Shown in pieces: positions 1 through 9,260 of a DNA stretch of 64,000 bases (within the stretch, counting starts at the first letter, position 1; every line of letters starts with the position of its first letter). Source of the DNA: Belnapia sp. F-4-1 (GTDB lineage Bacteria; Pseudomonadota; Alphaproteobacteria; Acetobacterales; Acetobacteraceae); the NCBI RefSeq assembly GCF_000802185.1, contig NZ_KN676113.1, positions 2,702,846 to 2,766,845 of the forward strand, written 5' to 3'. The notes beneath the pieces were generated by a model that was not told where the DNA came from, did not search any database, and was given only the letters and a program-made list of their open reading frames with translations. A program made the translations under genes and the position numbers.

Positions 1-2
1 GG

Positions 3-740
3 CTCGACCACGGCCAGCGCTACGCGCGCTCGGAGGAATACACCGCGCTGCTGAAGCGGCTGTGGACGGAGGAGAAGCCCTTCAGCCACGAGGGGACCTA
101 CTACCGCTTCGAGGGTGGCTTCTCCGAGGTGAAGCCGGTGCAGAAGCCGCATATCCCGGTCTTCTTCGGCGGTTCCTCGGATGTGGCGATCGACATCGCC
201 GGGCGCATCGCCGATGTCTATGCCTTCTGGGGCGAGACGCTGGACCAGGCGCGGGAGACGATCGGGCGAGTCCGGGCAAGCGTGGCGAAGGCGGGGCGGG
301 ACCCGGCCTCGATCCGCTTCAGCATGTCCTTCCGGCCGGTGCTGGGGGCAACCGACGAGGCGGCCTGGGCGCGAGCCGACCGCATCATCGCCCGCATCCG
401 CGAGCTGCGTGCCGATGCGGTGGGCGGCGGCGGGCCGAAGCCGGAGAGCGTCGGCTCGCAGCGGCTGCTGGAGGCGGCGAAGGGCGGCCGGGTGCGCGAC
501 ACGCGGCTTTGGACGGAGGTGGCGGCGGCCGTCGGCGCCGGAGCGAATACCACGGGGCTGGTCGGCACGGCGGAGGGCATCGCCGAGACGCTGGCCGACT
601 ATCATGCGCTCGGGGTGACGACCTTCCTCATCCGCGGCTTCGACCCGCTGGAGGATGCCGCGGCCTATGGGCGCGAGCTGCTGCCGGCGACGCGGGCGGC
701 GATCGCGGCGCGGGGCGGGCTGGCGGTGGCGGCGGAGTAA
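3..740 (+). CDS. LLM-class flavin-dependent monooxygenase, 3' part
   Basis: The window opens inside this gene, and the reading frame is continuous from base 3 to the TAA at 738-740 (245 residues visible). The translation has the bacterial-luciferase/alkanesulfonate monooxygenase (SsuD-like) pattern. RSEEYTALLKRLW and FEGGFSEVKPVQKPHIPVFF are the usual stretch before the strand VFFGGSSD, followed by the AIDIAGRIADVYAFWG segment of the TIM barrel. Members use reduced FMN, or in some subfamilies F420, and oxidise small organosulfur or other substrates. The substrate cannot be read from this part. The N-terminal half and start lie outside the window. The gene converges on a TetR gene; AAGCTTC-N5-GAAGCTT at 739-757 is a small palindrome at its end that could be a weak terminator. 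Confidence 0.85.
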   Translation, partial: LDHGQRYARSEEYTALLKRLWTEEKPFSHEGTYYRFEGGFSEVKPVQKPHIPVFFGGSSDVAIDIAGRIADVYAFWGETLDQARETIGRVRASVAKAGRDPASIRFSMSFRPVLGATDEAAWARADRIIARIRELRADAVGGGGPKPESVGSQRLLEAAKGGRVRDTRLWTEVAAAVGAGANTTGLVGTAEGIAETLADYHALGVTTFLIRGFDPLEDAAAYGRELLPATRAAIAARGGLAVAAE

Positions 741-858
741 GCTTCCTACCGAAGCTTCGCAGCTTTGCGGGGGGAGGCGGATGATCGCCTGCCTCCCAAG
801 GTCTCGCACCGCCTTCTGCGGCAGGGCGCCGGATAGGGGCCGGTTCCGGCAGGCGCGA

Positions 859-1443
859 TCAGGCCGGCTTGCCAAGAACGTCCATGATCGCCGCCGTGCT
901 CTGCCGCAGCACGGTGGCGGCCTGCGGGCCGCCCATATAGGGCAGGCTGCACCAGGCGCCGTCGATCAGCATGGCGAGCGTGTCGCCGAGCAGCACCGGG
1001 TCGGCGGCGCCGGCCTCACGCGCCAGCCCGGCGAGCTGGTCGCGGATGCGCGACTTGTAGGCGGCGACGAGGCGGAAGGTCGGGTGGCCGGGGTCACGGA
1101 ACTCGGCCTGGGCCAGCAGCAGCGGGCAGCCGCAAAAATCCGGTTTCTCCAGCTTGTCGGCGATGGCGGCGATCACCGCGCGCAGCTTCTCCGCCGGGGC
1201 CGTGGCGAGGGCGGTGGCCTCGGCGAACCAGGCGTCGTAGGCCGCGGCATCCTCCTCGAGGATGGCGGCGACCAGCGCGTCCTTGCTCGGATAGCTGCGG
1301 TAGAGGCTCATCTTGGTCGCCTCGGCGACGCGGCAGACCTCCTCGATCCCGGTCGCGCGGATGCCCTGGCGGTGGAACAGGTCCTTGGCCGCGCTGTGGA
1401 TGCGCTGGGCGGCTTTCGGCCTGTCGGCGGTCGCGCTGGACAT
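859..1443 (-). CDS. TetR/AcrR-family transcriptional regulator of the efflux pump
   Basis: This is a 194-residue repressor-type protein. The N-terminal helix-turn-helix covers about residues 8-55 (AAKDLFHRQGIRATGIEEVC, then KMSLYRSYPSKDALVAAIL). The variable ligand-binding C-terminal domain follows. The ATG at 1441-1443 is preceded by GGGAG five bases upstream; an alternative ATG at 1453-1455 would add four residues. It is transcribed divergently from the RND adaptor and permease genes. The 126-bp region between them holds a long inverted repeat, so it most likely represses both itself and the pump, as AcrR, MexZ and similar regulators do. The inducing ligand is unknown. Confidence 0.9.
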   Translation of the reverse strand: MSSATADRPKAAQRIHSAAKDLFHRQGIRATGIEEVCRVAEATKMSLYRSYPSKDALVAAILEEDAAAYDAWFAEATALATAPAEKLRAVIAAIADKLEKPDFCGCPLLLAQAEFRDPGHPTFRLVAAYKSRIRDQLAGLAREAGAADPVLLGDTLAMLIDGAWCSLPYMGGPQAATVLRQSTAAIMDVLGKPA

Positions 1444-1503
1444 GTTCACTCCCATTCTCGCGATGCCGGAACCATGCGGCAGCGCAAAATCGGCTCTTGA
1501 TGA

Positions 1504-1544
1504 TACCGACCGGTCACTTACTATATAGGACGAACCGGTCGGTA
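1504..1544. promoter_or_regulatory. Probable TetR operator region between regulator and RND pump
   Basis: An 11-bp inverted repeat, TACCGACCGGT (1504-1514) and ACCGGTCGGTA (1534-1544), is separated by 19 bp containing the AT-rich core TATATA. Each arm contains the self-complementary hexamer ACCGGT. The layout therefore fits two overlapping half-operators flanking a shared -10 region. The position between a divergent tetR gene and its pump operon supports operator function. No experimental site was available for comparison. Confidence 0.7.
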
Positions 1545-1569
1545 ACATACCCGGCCCCGGAGATAAGTG

Positions 1570-2766
1570 ATGCTCCCCGATCCCCGCAAGGCCCCTGTCG
1601 CGACAAAGGGTACAAGCCCCTGGCTCGGCTGGCTGGCCCGGACTCTTCCCGCCCCCGCTACCCTTGTCCTGATTGCCGGCACCGGCCTCACCGCCCCGGC
1701 CCTCGCCCAGGGCACTCCACCAGCACCAAGCGTCGTCGTCGCCACCCCGCTCGCCCGGCAGGTCACCGAATGGGACGAGCACACGGCTCGCATCGAGCCC
1801 TCGGCCCGGGTCGAAATCCGCCCACGGGTTGCCGGCCAGGTGGCGGAGGTGCATTTCCGCGACGGCGCGCTGGTGCGGACGGGCGACCTGCTCTTCACCA
1901 TCGATCAGCGGCCCTTCCGGATCGCGGTCGAGACCGCCCGCGCCGAGCTGGCCCGCAACGAGGCGCGGCTGACCCTCGCCGAGCAGCAGGTGCAGCGCTA
2001 CGCGCCGCTGGTGCAGCAGCGCTTCGCGCCGGAGTCCGAGATGGACACCCGCCGCAGCACGCTGCGCGAGGCGCAGGCCGGCATCGCCGCCGCCCGCGCC
2101 GCGCTGCACCAGGCGGAGCTCGAGCTGGAATGGACCGAGATCCGCGCGCCGCGGCCGGGCCGCATCAGCGACCGCCGCGTCGATGCCGGCAACCTGGTGC
2201 AGCAGGGCACCACGCTGATGACGACGCTGCTCACCCTCGACCCGGTCTATGCCACCTTCGATGCCAGCGAGGCGCAGTATCTCCGCTTCGCCCGGGCGGC
2301 GCGGGGCGGGCTGCGCGAGGGCAGCGCCACCGTGCAGCTCCGCCTGCTGGACGAGGCGGAGTTCGGGCATGAGGGGCGGCTCGACTTCGTCGACACCGCC
2401 TTCGACGCGCGCAGCGGCACTATCCGCGGCCGTGCCGTGGTGCCGAACCCGGACCTGTTCCTGACGCCGGGCAGCTTCGCCCGCCTGCGCCTGCAGGCCG
2501 GGGAGACGCCGGCGCTGATGGTGCCGGATGCCGCCGTCACCGCCGACCAGTCCGGCCGGATGCTGCTGACCGTGGGCGCGGATGGCACCGTCGCGCCGCG
2601 CACGGTGCAGCTCGGCCCACTCGTCGATGGGCTGCGCGTCGTCCGCAGCGGCCTGGGACCCGACGACCGGGTGATCATCGGCGGGCTGCACCGTGCCCGG
2701 CCGGGCACCAAGGTCGCCACCGAGCAGGGCCGCATCGGCCCGAGCCCGATCGCCGCCGCGCAATAA
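1570..2766 (+). CDS. RND efflux periplasmic adaptor (membrane fusion protein)
   Basis: This 398-residue adaptor should bridge the inner-membrane RND permease and an outer-membrane channel. A long N-terminal signal or anchor runs to about residue 48, with a hydrophobic stretch TLVLIAGTGLTAPALAQ. It is followed by a first beta-barrel strand (IEPSARVEIRPRVAGQV), a lipoyl half-motif, a coiled-coil hairpin rich in Ala, Arg and Glu at about residues 115-185, and the second lipoyl half (IRAPRPGRISDRRVDAGNLV). The ATG at 1570 has GGAG seven bases upstream; a GTG directly before it is the alternative. The permease starts 24 bp downstream. No outer-membrane factor gene follows, so the complex probably recruits a TolC-like protein encoded elsewhere. 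Confidence 0.93.
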   Translation: MLPDPRKAPVATKGTSPWLGWLARTLPAPATLVLIAGTGLTAPALAQGTPPAPSVVVATPLARQVTEWDEHTARIEPSARVEIRPRVAGQVAEVHFRDGALVRTGDLLFTIDQRPFRIAVETARAELARNEARLTLAEQQVQRYAPLVQQRFAPESEMDTRRSTLREAQAGIAAARAALHQAELELEWTEIRAPRPGRISDRRVDAGNLVQQGTTLMTTLLTLDPVYATFDASEAQYLRFARAARGGLREGSATVQLRLLDEAEFGHEGRLDFVDTAFDARSGTIRGRAVVPNPDLFLTPGSFARLRLQAGETPALMVPDAAVTADQSGRMLLTVGADGTVAPRTVQLGPLVDGLRVVRSGLGPDDRVIIGGLHRARPGTKVATEQGRIGPSPIAAAQ

Positions 2767-2790
2767 CCGCACCCTGAAAGACCCCGTGCC

Positions 2791-5700
2791 GTGCGCCTCG
2801 CCCGCTTCTTCATCGACCGCCCGGTCTTCGCCGCGGTGCTGTCGATCGCCATCACCCTCATCGGCGCGCTGGCCGCGCTGCGGCTGCCCATCGCCGAATA
2901 TCCCGAGATCGCGCCGCCCACCGTGCAGGTGACGGCGCTTTATCCCGGCGCCTCCGCCGAGACGATCGCCGGCACCGTCGCCGGGCCGATCGAGCAGGAG
3001 GTGAACGGGGTGGACGGGATGCTCTACCTTTCCTCGCAATCGACCGGCGACGGGCGGGTGACGATCAGCGTCGTCTTCCGCCAAGGCGTCGATGTCGATC
3101 AGGCGCAGGTGCTGGTGCAGAACCGCGTCGCCATCGCCGAGCCGCGCCTGCCGGAGGACGTGCGGCGCCTCGGCATCACCGTGAAGAAGGCCTCGCCCGA
3201 CCTGCTGATGGTCGTGCACCTCATCTCGCCGGATGGCAGCCGCAGCCCGGACTACGTCTCCAACTATGCGACGCTCGCCATCAAGGACCGGCTGACCCGG
3301 CTGGACGGCGTGGGCGATGCGCAGGTCTTCGGCGCGCGGGACTATGCGATGCGCGTCTGGCTCGACCCGGACCGTACGGCGGCGCGCGGCCTCTCGCCGG
3401 GCGACGTGGTGCAGGCCCTGCAGCGCGCCAATGCGCAGGTCGCGGCGGGCGCCATCGGCCAGGCGCCGCGCGCGGCGGAGGCGGGCGCCTTCGAGGTGAG
3501 CGTGCAGGCGCAGGGGCGGCTCGCCTCGCCCGAGCAGTTCGACGAGCAGGTGGTGGCGACGGGCGCGGGCGGCGCGCCGGTGCGGCTGCGCGACCTGGCG
3601 CGGACGGAGATCGGCGCGGCCGACTACACGATCAACGCGCTGCTGAACAACCAGGTGGCGACGGCCATCGTCATCTTCCAAAGGCCGGGCAGCAACGCGC
3701 TGCAGACGGCGGCCGCGGTGCGGGCGACGATGGAGGAGGCGGCGCCGGGCTTCCCCTCCGGCATCGGCTACAGCGTGGTCTACGACCCGACGCGCTTCAT
3801 CGCCCAGAGCATGGAGGCGGTGGTCCACACCTTCGCCGAGGCCGTGGCGCTGGTGGTGCTGGTGGTGATCCTCTTCCTGCAGAATTGGCGGGCGGCGGTG
3901 ATCCCGCTGCTGGCCATCCCGGTCTCCATCATCGGCACCTTCGGCGTGCTGCTGGCGCTCGGCTTCACGCTGAACTCGCTGACCATGTTCGGCCTGATCC
4001 TCGCCATCGGCATCGTCGTCGACGACGCCATCGTCGTCGTCGAGAATGCCGAGCGGCACATGGCGGAGGGAATGTCGCCGCTCGAGGCGGCGCGGCGGAC
4101 GATGGACGAGGTGGGCTTCGCCCTGATCGCCATCGCGCTGGTGCTGGTCGCGGTCTTCCTGCCGACGGCCTTCATCACCGGCATCGCGGGCGCCTTCTAC
4201 AAGCAGTTCGCGGCGACGATCTCGGTGGCGACGCTGCTCTCGGCGCTGGTCTCGCTGACGCTCTCGCCGGCGCTGGCGGCGCTGCTGCTGAAGCCGCACG
4301 GGCATGGGCCGCGCTCGCGCTGGCTGCTGCCGGTCGGGCTGTTCTTCCGCGGCTTCAACTGGGTCTTCGACCGGCTTTCGCTCGGCTATGGCGGGCTGAC
4401 GCGGCGGCTGGTGCGGCTGCCGGTGCTGCTGCTGCTGGTCTATGGCGGGCTGCTGGCGCTGACCGGGCAGACCGTGCTGTCCACGCCGACCGGGCTGATC
4501 CCGCCGCTCGACCGCGGCTACTTCATCGCCGCCTTCCAGCTGCCGCCGGGCGCCAGCCTCAGCCGGACGGATGCGGTGGTGCGGCGTGCCTCGGATGCGA
4601 TCCTGGCGACGCCGGGCGTCGAGAGCGCCGTCGCCTTCGTCGGCTTCGACGGCGCGACCTTCACCAATGCGCCGAATACCGGCGTGGTCTTCGCCAGCCT
4701 GAAGCCCTTCGAGGAGCGCACGCATGAAGGGCTGACCGGCAACGGCATCCTCGCCGACCTGCAGCGCCGGCTGATGACGGAGCAGGATGCGCAGGTGCTC
4801 GTCATCCCGCCGCCGCCGGTGCCCGGCATCGGCACGGGCGGCGGCTTCAAGCTGATGATTCAGGACCGCGCTGGCCGCGGCCCGGCAGAGCTGGAGCGGG
4901 CGACGCAGCAGGTGATGATGGCGGCGAACGGGACGCCGGGCATCGCCTTCGCCTTCAGCCTGTTCAACACGGCGACGCCGCAGATCCACGCGGAGATCGA
5001 CCGGACGCGGGCGGAGATGCTCGGCGTGCCGATCTCCCGCGTGCATGAGGCGATGGCGGTCTATATGGGCTCGGCCTTCGTCAACGACTTCAACCTGCTC
5101 GGCCGCACCTGGCGCGTCACTGCCCAGGCCGACATGCAGCACCGCATGGCGGTGGAGGATATCGCGCGGCTGCGCACCCGCAGCGACGACGGGTCGATGG
5201 TGCCGCTCGGCAGCCTCGCCACCTTCCGCGAGACTTCCGGCCCCTATCGCGTGCCGCGCTACAACCTTTATCCGGCGGCTGAATTGCAGGGGGCGGCGCT
5301 GCCGGGCGTCTCCACCGGCCAGGCGATTGCCGCCATGGAGGAGGTGCTGAAGACGAGCCTGCCGGAGGGCTTCGGCTACGAGTGGACGGAGCTGGCCCTG
5401 CAGGAGCGGATCGCGGGCAATACCGCGCCGATCGCCTTCGGCTTCGCCGTGGTCTTCGTCTTCCTCGTGCTGGCGGCGATGTATGAGAGCTGGCTGTTGC
5501 CGGTGGCCGTGGTGCTGATCGCGCCGATGTCGGTGCTGGCGGCGCTGGCCGGCGTGAAGCATGTCGGGCTCGACAACAACGTGCTGGTGCAGGTCGGGCT
5601 GGTGGTGCTGGTCGGGCTGGCGGCGAAGAACGCGATCCTCATCGTGGAATTCGCCCGCGCGGCCGAGGATGAGGGCATGAGCCGCTGGGACGCCGCCGTC

Positions 5701-5955
5701 GCCGCGGCGCGGACCCGGCTGCGGCCGATCCTGATGACCAGCCTCGCCTTCATCCTCGGCGTGCTGCCGCTGACGGTGGCGACGGGGGCGGGGGCGGAGA
5801 TGCGCCAGAGCCTCGGCGTCGCCGTGTTCTACGGCATGCTGGGGGTGACGCTGTTCGGCCTGGTCTTCACCCCGGTCTTCTATGTGGTGGCGCGCGCGCT
5901 GGCGCGCCGCCGGGGGAGGCCGGTGGAAGGCGCGGCGCAGGTGGCCCGGCCATGA
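2791..5955 (+). CDS. RND multidrug efflux permease, HAE1/AcrB type
   Basis: At 1054 residues this is the usual length for an AcrB/MexB-type proton/drug antiporter. The N-terminus (RFFIDRPVFAAVLSIAITL) is the canonical first transmembrane helix. The periplasmic pore domain follows, then TM4 with adjacent aspartates at about 411-412 in GIVVDDAIVVVEN, and TM10 with the lysine at about 946 in GLAAKNAILIVEFARA. These match the AcrB proton-relay residues Asp407, Asp408 and Lys940. The start is GTG. The gene forms an operon with the adaptor and is presumably controlled by the divergent TetR protein. Substrate range cannot be predicted. Confidence 0.95.
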   Translation: MRLARFFIDRPVFAAVLSIAITLIGALAALRLPIAEYPEIAPPTVQVTALYPGASAETIAGTVAGPIEQEVNGVDGMLYLSSQSTGDGRVTISVVFRQGVDVDQAQVLVQNRVAIAEPRLPEDVRRLGITVKKASPDLLMVVHLISPDGSRSPDYVSNYATLAIKDRLTRLDGVGDAQVFGARDYAMRVWLDPDRTAARGLSPGDVVQALQRANAQVAAGAIGQAPRAAEAGAFEVSVQAQGRLASPEQFDEQVVATGAGGAPVRLRDLARTEIGAADYTINALLNNQVATAIVIFQRPGSNALQTAAAVRATMEEAAPGFPSGIGYSVVYDPTRFIAQSMEAVVHTFAEAVALVVLVVILFLQNWRAAVIPLLAIPVSIIGTFGVLLALGFTLNSLTMFGLILAIGIVVDDAIVVVENAERHMAEGMSPLEAARRTMDEVGFALIAIALVLVAVFLPTAFITGIAGAFYKQFAATISVATLLSALVSLTLSPALAALLLKPHGHGPRSRWLLPVGLFFRGFNWVFDRLSLGYGGLTRRLVRLPVLLLLVYGGLLALTGQTVLSTPTGLIPPLDRGYFIAAFQLPPGASLSRTDAVVRRASDAILATPGVESAVAFVGFDGATFTNAPNTGVVFASLKPFEERTHEGLTGNGILADLQRRLMTEQDAQVLVIPPPPVPGIGTGGGFKLMIQDRAGRGPAELERATQQVMMAANGTPGIAFAFSLFNTATPQIHAEIDRTRAEMLGVPISRVHEAMAVYMGSAFVNDFNLLGRTWRVTAQADMQHRMAVEDIARLRTRSDDGSMVPLGSLATFRETSGPYRVPRYNLYPAAELQGAALPGVSTGQAIAAMEEVLKTSLPEGFGYEWTELALQERIAGNTAPIAFGFAVVFVFLVLAAMYESWLLPVAVVLIAPMSVLAALAGVKHVGLDNNVLVQVGLVVLVGLAAKNAILIVEFARAAEDEGMSRWDAAVAAARTRLRPILMTSLAFILGVLPLTVATGAGAEMRQSLGVAVFYGMLGVTLFGLVFTPVFYVVARALARRRGRPVEGAAQVARP

Positions 5956-6005
5956 GCCGGGCCCCACGGGGCCGATTCGCACGGATGGTCTCGGGGAAAG
6001 CTCGC

Positions 6006-6081
6006 TGGCGTCCCATAGGGGATTCGAACCCCTGTTGCCGCCGTGAGAGGGCGGTGTCCTAGGCCTCTAGACGAATGGGAC
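6006..6081 (-). tRNA. tRNA-Glu (anticodon CTC)
   Basis: Read on the minus strand, the sequence folds into a 76-nt cloverleaf. The acceptor stem GTCCCAT pairs with ATGGGAC, and the T arm carries GGTTCGAATCC. The anticodon stem CCGCC/GGCGG encloses loop CTCTCAC with anticodon CTC, which reads GAG (Glu). Discriminator G is followed by an encoded CCA at 6006-6008. It lies alone between the RND permease and a small zinc-ribbon gene. Confidence 0.95.
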
Positions 6082-6123
6082 AAGGCCGCGAGGCGCGCTT
6101 TCTAGCCGCGACCGGGCCCGGGA

Positions 6124-6285
6124 TCAAGCGCCCTTCCGGTGTTTTTCTTTTGCTTTCGCGTAGCGGCCGCTGCGGCATGCCTCGGAGCAGAAGCGAACCT
6201 GCTCCCAGTCCCGCGCCCATTTGCGGCGCCAGGCAAAGGGCCGGCCGCAGGCAGCGCAGATCTTCTGCGGCAGGGGCGGCTTCAT
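6124..6285 (-). CDS. Small zinc-ribbon protein, DUF2256 family
   Basis: This 53-residue protein matches the short DUF2256 family, often found in operons with photolyase-related or other small genes. It begins [19 protein letters not shown] and contains a CxxC pair (KICAAC) and a second FCSEAC pair, giving four cysteines spaced for one zinc ion. The middle is basic and aromatic ([11 protein letters not shown]) and the C-terminus is very basic. Its ATG overlaps the TGA of the upstream DUF6476 gene by four bases, so the two are translationally coupled. No function is established for the family. Confidence 0.85.
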   Translation of the reverse strand: MKPPLPQKICAACGRPFAWRRKWARDWEQVRFCSEACRSGRYAKAKEKHRKGA

Positions 6286-6557
6286 CGGCCGAGGCGGATC
6301 TCGCCGCTGACCCGGCCGCGCTTCGGGTCCACCACCAGCACCCGGTCGCCATCCGGGCGCTGGACCCATATGCCGATGCCGCTCTCGCTGGCGGCGATGC
6401 CGGCGATGCGCGCCCCGTCCGGCTGGTCGAGCGCCGCCTGCCAGGCCGCGCCCGCCCCGCCGCCGCCGGCCCGCTGGACGAGCAGCGCAACCAGGGCCAC
6501 GGTGCCGCCGACGATCAGCACCCCCATCACGACGACCAGGACCTTGAGCGCTCTCAC
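6282..6557 (-). CDS. Small membrane protein, DUF6476-like
   Basis: This 91-residue protein starts with GTG at 6555-6557, preceded by a strong GGAGGGG six bases upstream. Translation gives (M)[20 protein letters not shown], a single transmembrane helix within the first 30 residues. A soluble tail follows with [21 protein letters not shown] and [13 protein letters not shown], resembling one blade of a beta-propeller. This architecture matches the alphaproteobacterial DUF6476 family, whose role is unknown. A more upstream ATG at 6585-6587 would overlap the ATG of the divergent pseudouridine synthase; the ribosome binding site argues for the GTG. It is coupled to the downstream DUF2256 gene. Confidence 0.75.
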   Translation of the reverse strand: MRALKVLVVVMGVLIVGGTVALVALLVQRAGGGGAGAAWQAALDQPDGARIAGIAASESGIGIWVQRPDGDRVLVVDPKRGRVSGEIRLGR

Positions 6558-6585
6558 CGCGACCCCCTCCAAGACCTTCACCGCC

Positions 6586-7539
<954 letters not shown>

Positions 7540-7573
7540 CGCCGAGTAACCAAGCGCGAAAGTCGGATTTTTG

Positions 7574-7602
7574 TTGCATCGCGGCACCACTTGCGCTAAA
7601 AA
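7574..7602 (+). promoter_or_regulatory. Candidate rpoH promoter
   Basis: TTGCAT (7574-7579) and TAAAAA (7597-7602) are separated by exactly 17 bases in the 240-bp gap upstream of rpoH. This is a plausible but imperfect housekeeping promoter. It would give a 5' leader of roughly 170 bases, as is usual for rpoH genes. No sigma-32 type promoter was recognised. Confidence 0.35.
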
Positions 7603-7779
7603 ATGCCTCGGCAGCGGCCTCCGGGTGCCAAGACCCATATCGCAGCCTTGCTCGCCTCGTCGTGACCGGGGCAGGCGCGGTCGGGTGGGCCCGGAGCACG
7701 TTCAACTGCCAGATTCGTCGTTGGTCCAGGGCGCCGCCGTCACGGGGTGCCTCGCCAGCGCAGGAGGCAGATATCCGTT

Positions 7780-8661
7780 ATGGCTTCCAGCTCTGTTATC
7801 CCCATTGCCCCCGAAGGCAACCTTTCGCGCTACCTCCAGGAGATTCGGAAATTTCCGATGCTCGCCCCGGAGGAGGAGCTCGATCTTGCCAAGCGGTGGA
7901 AAGAGCATGGCGATGAGCGGGCCGCGCATAAGCTCGTTACCAGCCACCTTCGCCTCGTCGCCAAGATCGCCATGGGCTATCGCGGCTACGGGCTGCCGGT
8001 CGGTGAGCTGATCTCCGAGGGCAATGTCGGCATGATGCAGGCGGTGAAGCGGTTCGACCCGGACCGCGGCTTCCGCCTCGCCACCTATGCCATGTGGTGG
8101 ATTCGCGCGGCCATCCAGGAATACATCCTGCACAGCTGGTCGCTCGTGAAGATGGGCACGACCGCCGCGCAGAAGAAGCTGTTCTTCAACCTCCGCCGGC
8201 TGAAGGCCCAGATGTCGGCGCTGGAGGATGGCGACCTGCAATCCGAGCAGGTGGAGAAGATCGCCCGCGTCCTCCAGGTGCCGGAGCAGGACGTGGTGTC
8301 GATGAATCGCCGCCTCGCCTCGCCCGACCACAGCCTCAACGCGCCCGTCCGCGCCGATAGCGAGGGCGAGTGGCAGGACTGGCTGGTGGACGACCAGGAG
8401 ACGCAGGAAAGCGAGCTTTCCGACCGCGAGGACCTGTCCAACCGCCGCATGCTGCTGGGCGAGGCGCTGAAGACGCTGAACGAGCGGGAGCGCCACATCC
8501 TGATCGAGCGGCGGCTGAAGGACGAGCCGACCACGCTCGAGGAGCTTTCGCAGCAGTATAACATCAGCCGCGAGCGCGTGCGCCAGATCGAGGTGCGCGC
8601 CTTCGAGAAGCTGCAGAAGAGCATGAAGAACCAGATCGTCGAGCGCAGGCTCGCGGTCTGA
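7780..8661 (+). CDS. rpoH: RNA polymerase sigma factor RpoH (sigma-32)
   Basis: This 293-residue heat-shock sigma factor directs RNA polymerase to chaperone and protease promoters. Region 1.2/2 (YLQEIRKFPMLAPEEELDLAKRW cut at the usual place, then LVTSHLRLVAKIA and YAMWWIRAAIQEYILHSWSL) is typical. The RpoH-specific box QKKLFFNLRRLK is at about residues 129-140. Region 4 ends with LEELSQQYNISRERVRQIEV. Start ATG 7780 is chosen because AGGAGG lies about twelve bases upstream and the RpoH N-terminus aligns here; an upstream in-frame ATG at 7747 would add eleven basic residues. A strong terminator follows. Confidence 0.96.
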   Translation: MASSSVIPIAPEGNLSRYLQEIRKFPMLAPEEELDLAKRWKEHGDERAAHKLVTSHLRLVAKIAMGYRGYGLPVGELISEGNVGMMQAVKRFDPDRGFRLATYAMWWIRAAIQEYILHSWSLVKMGTTAAQKKLFFNLRRLKAQMSALEDGDLQSEQVEKIARVLQVPEQDVVSMNRRLASPDHSLNAPVRADSEGEWQDWLVDDQETQESELSDREDLSNRRMLLGEALKTLNERERHILIERRLKDEPTTLEELSQQYNISRERVRQIEVRAFEKLQKSMKNQIVERRLAV

Positions 8662-8700
8662 CCATATGGGCGGCCGATGGCCGCCATTGGGACTGATGAT

Positions 8701-8734
8701 TGGCGCCGCCCCCCAGGGCGGCGCCATTGTTTTT
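8701..8734 (+). terminator. Rho-independent terminator after rpoH
   Basis: A perfect 11-bp stem TGGCGCCGCCC/GGGCGGCGCCA (8701-8711 and 8716-8726) with a 4-base loop is followed by TTGTTTTT. This is the best intrinsic terminator in the window. It ends about 20 bp before the next start codon. Confidence 0.88.
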
Positions 8735-8753
8735 GGGCGAAGGAGACCATCCG

Positions 8754-9260
8754 ATGTCCGAAGCCCCGCCCGCCAGCCCCGCCCATCCCGCCATGCGGAT
8801 CGGCCATGTCCATCTGAAGGTCGCCGATCTGGGCCGCGCGCTCGGCTTCTGGCGCGACGTGATCGGGCTTGAGGTGCAGCAGCGCATGGGCGACCGCGCC
8901 GTCTTCCTTTCCGCCGGGGGCTATCACCACCACATCGCCCTCAACACCTGGGAAAGCGCGGGCGGCGCCTGGCCACCGTCGGGAACGACCGGTCTCTATC
9001 ACGTGGCGCTGCTCTACCCGGACCGCGCGGCGCTCGCCGTGGCGCTGCGGCGGGTGATGGAGGCGGGCGTGCCGCTCGAGGGCGCCGCGGATCACGGCGT
9101 CTCCGAGGCGATCTATCTCCGTGACCCGGACGGCAATGGCGTGGAGCTCTACCGCGACCGCGCGCCCGAGGAGTGGCCGCGCGATGCGGCGGGCGAACTC
9201 GCCATGGTCAACCGGCGGCTCGACCTCCAGGCGCTGCTGGCCGAAGCCTCACCAAGCTAG
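8754..9260 (+). CDS. VOC-family (catechol 2,3-dioxygenase-like) protein
   Basis: This 168-residue vicinal-oxygen-chelate protein has two beta-alpha-beta-beta-beta modules. The first contains IGHVHLKVADLGRALGFWRD with a metal His and YHHHIALNTW. The second contains GLYHVALLYPD and the terminal LRDPDGNGVELYRD with the metal Glu. The pattern resembles CatE/YkcA-type extradiol-dioxygenase-like proteins. ATG 8754 has AAGGAG eight bases upstream. It overlaps the convergent phosphatase gene by 12 bp at the 3' end. The substrate is unknown. Confidence 0.85.
   Translation: MSEAPPASPAHPAMRIGHVHLKVADLGRALGFWRDVIGLEVQQRMGDRAVFLSAGGYHHHIALNTWESAGGAWPPSGTTGLYHVALLYPDRAALAVALRRVMEAGVPLEGAADHGVSEAIYLRDPDGNGVELYRDRAPEEWPRDAAGELAMVNRRLDLQALLAEASPS

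Noticed and set aside
859..5982. A continuous minus-strand frame of more than 1,700 codons opposite the RND genes
   Set aside because: Only its last part (859-1443) is a recognisable TetR gene. The rest is Arg/His/Asp-rich shadow sequence antisense to the adaptor and permease, as expected in very GC-rich DNA.
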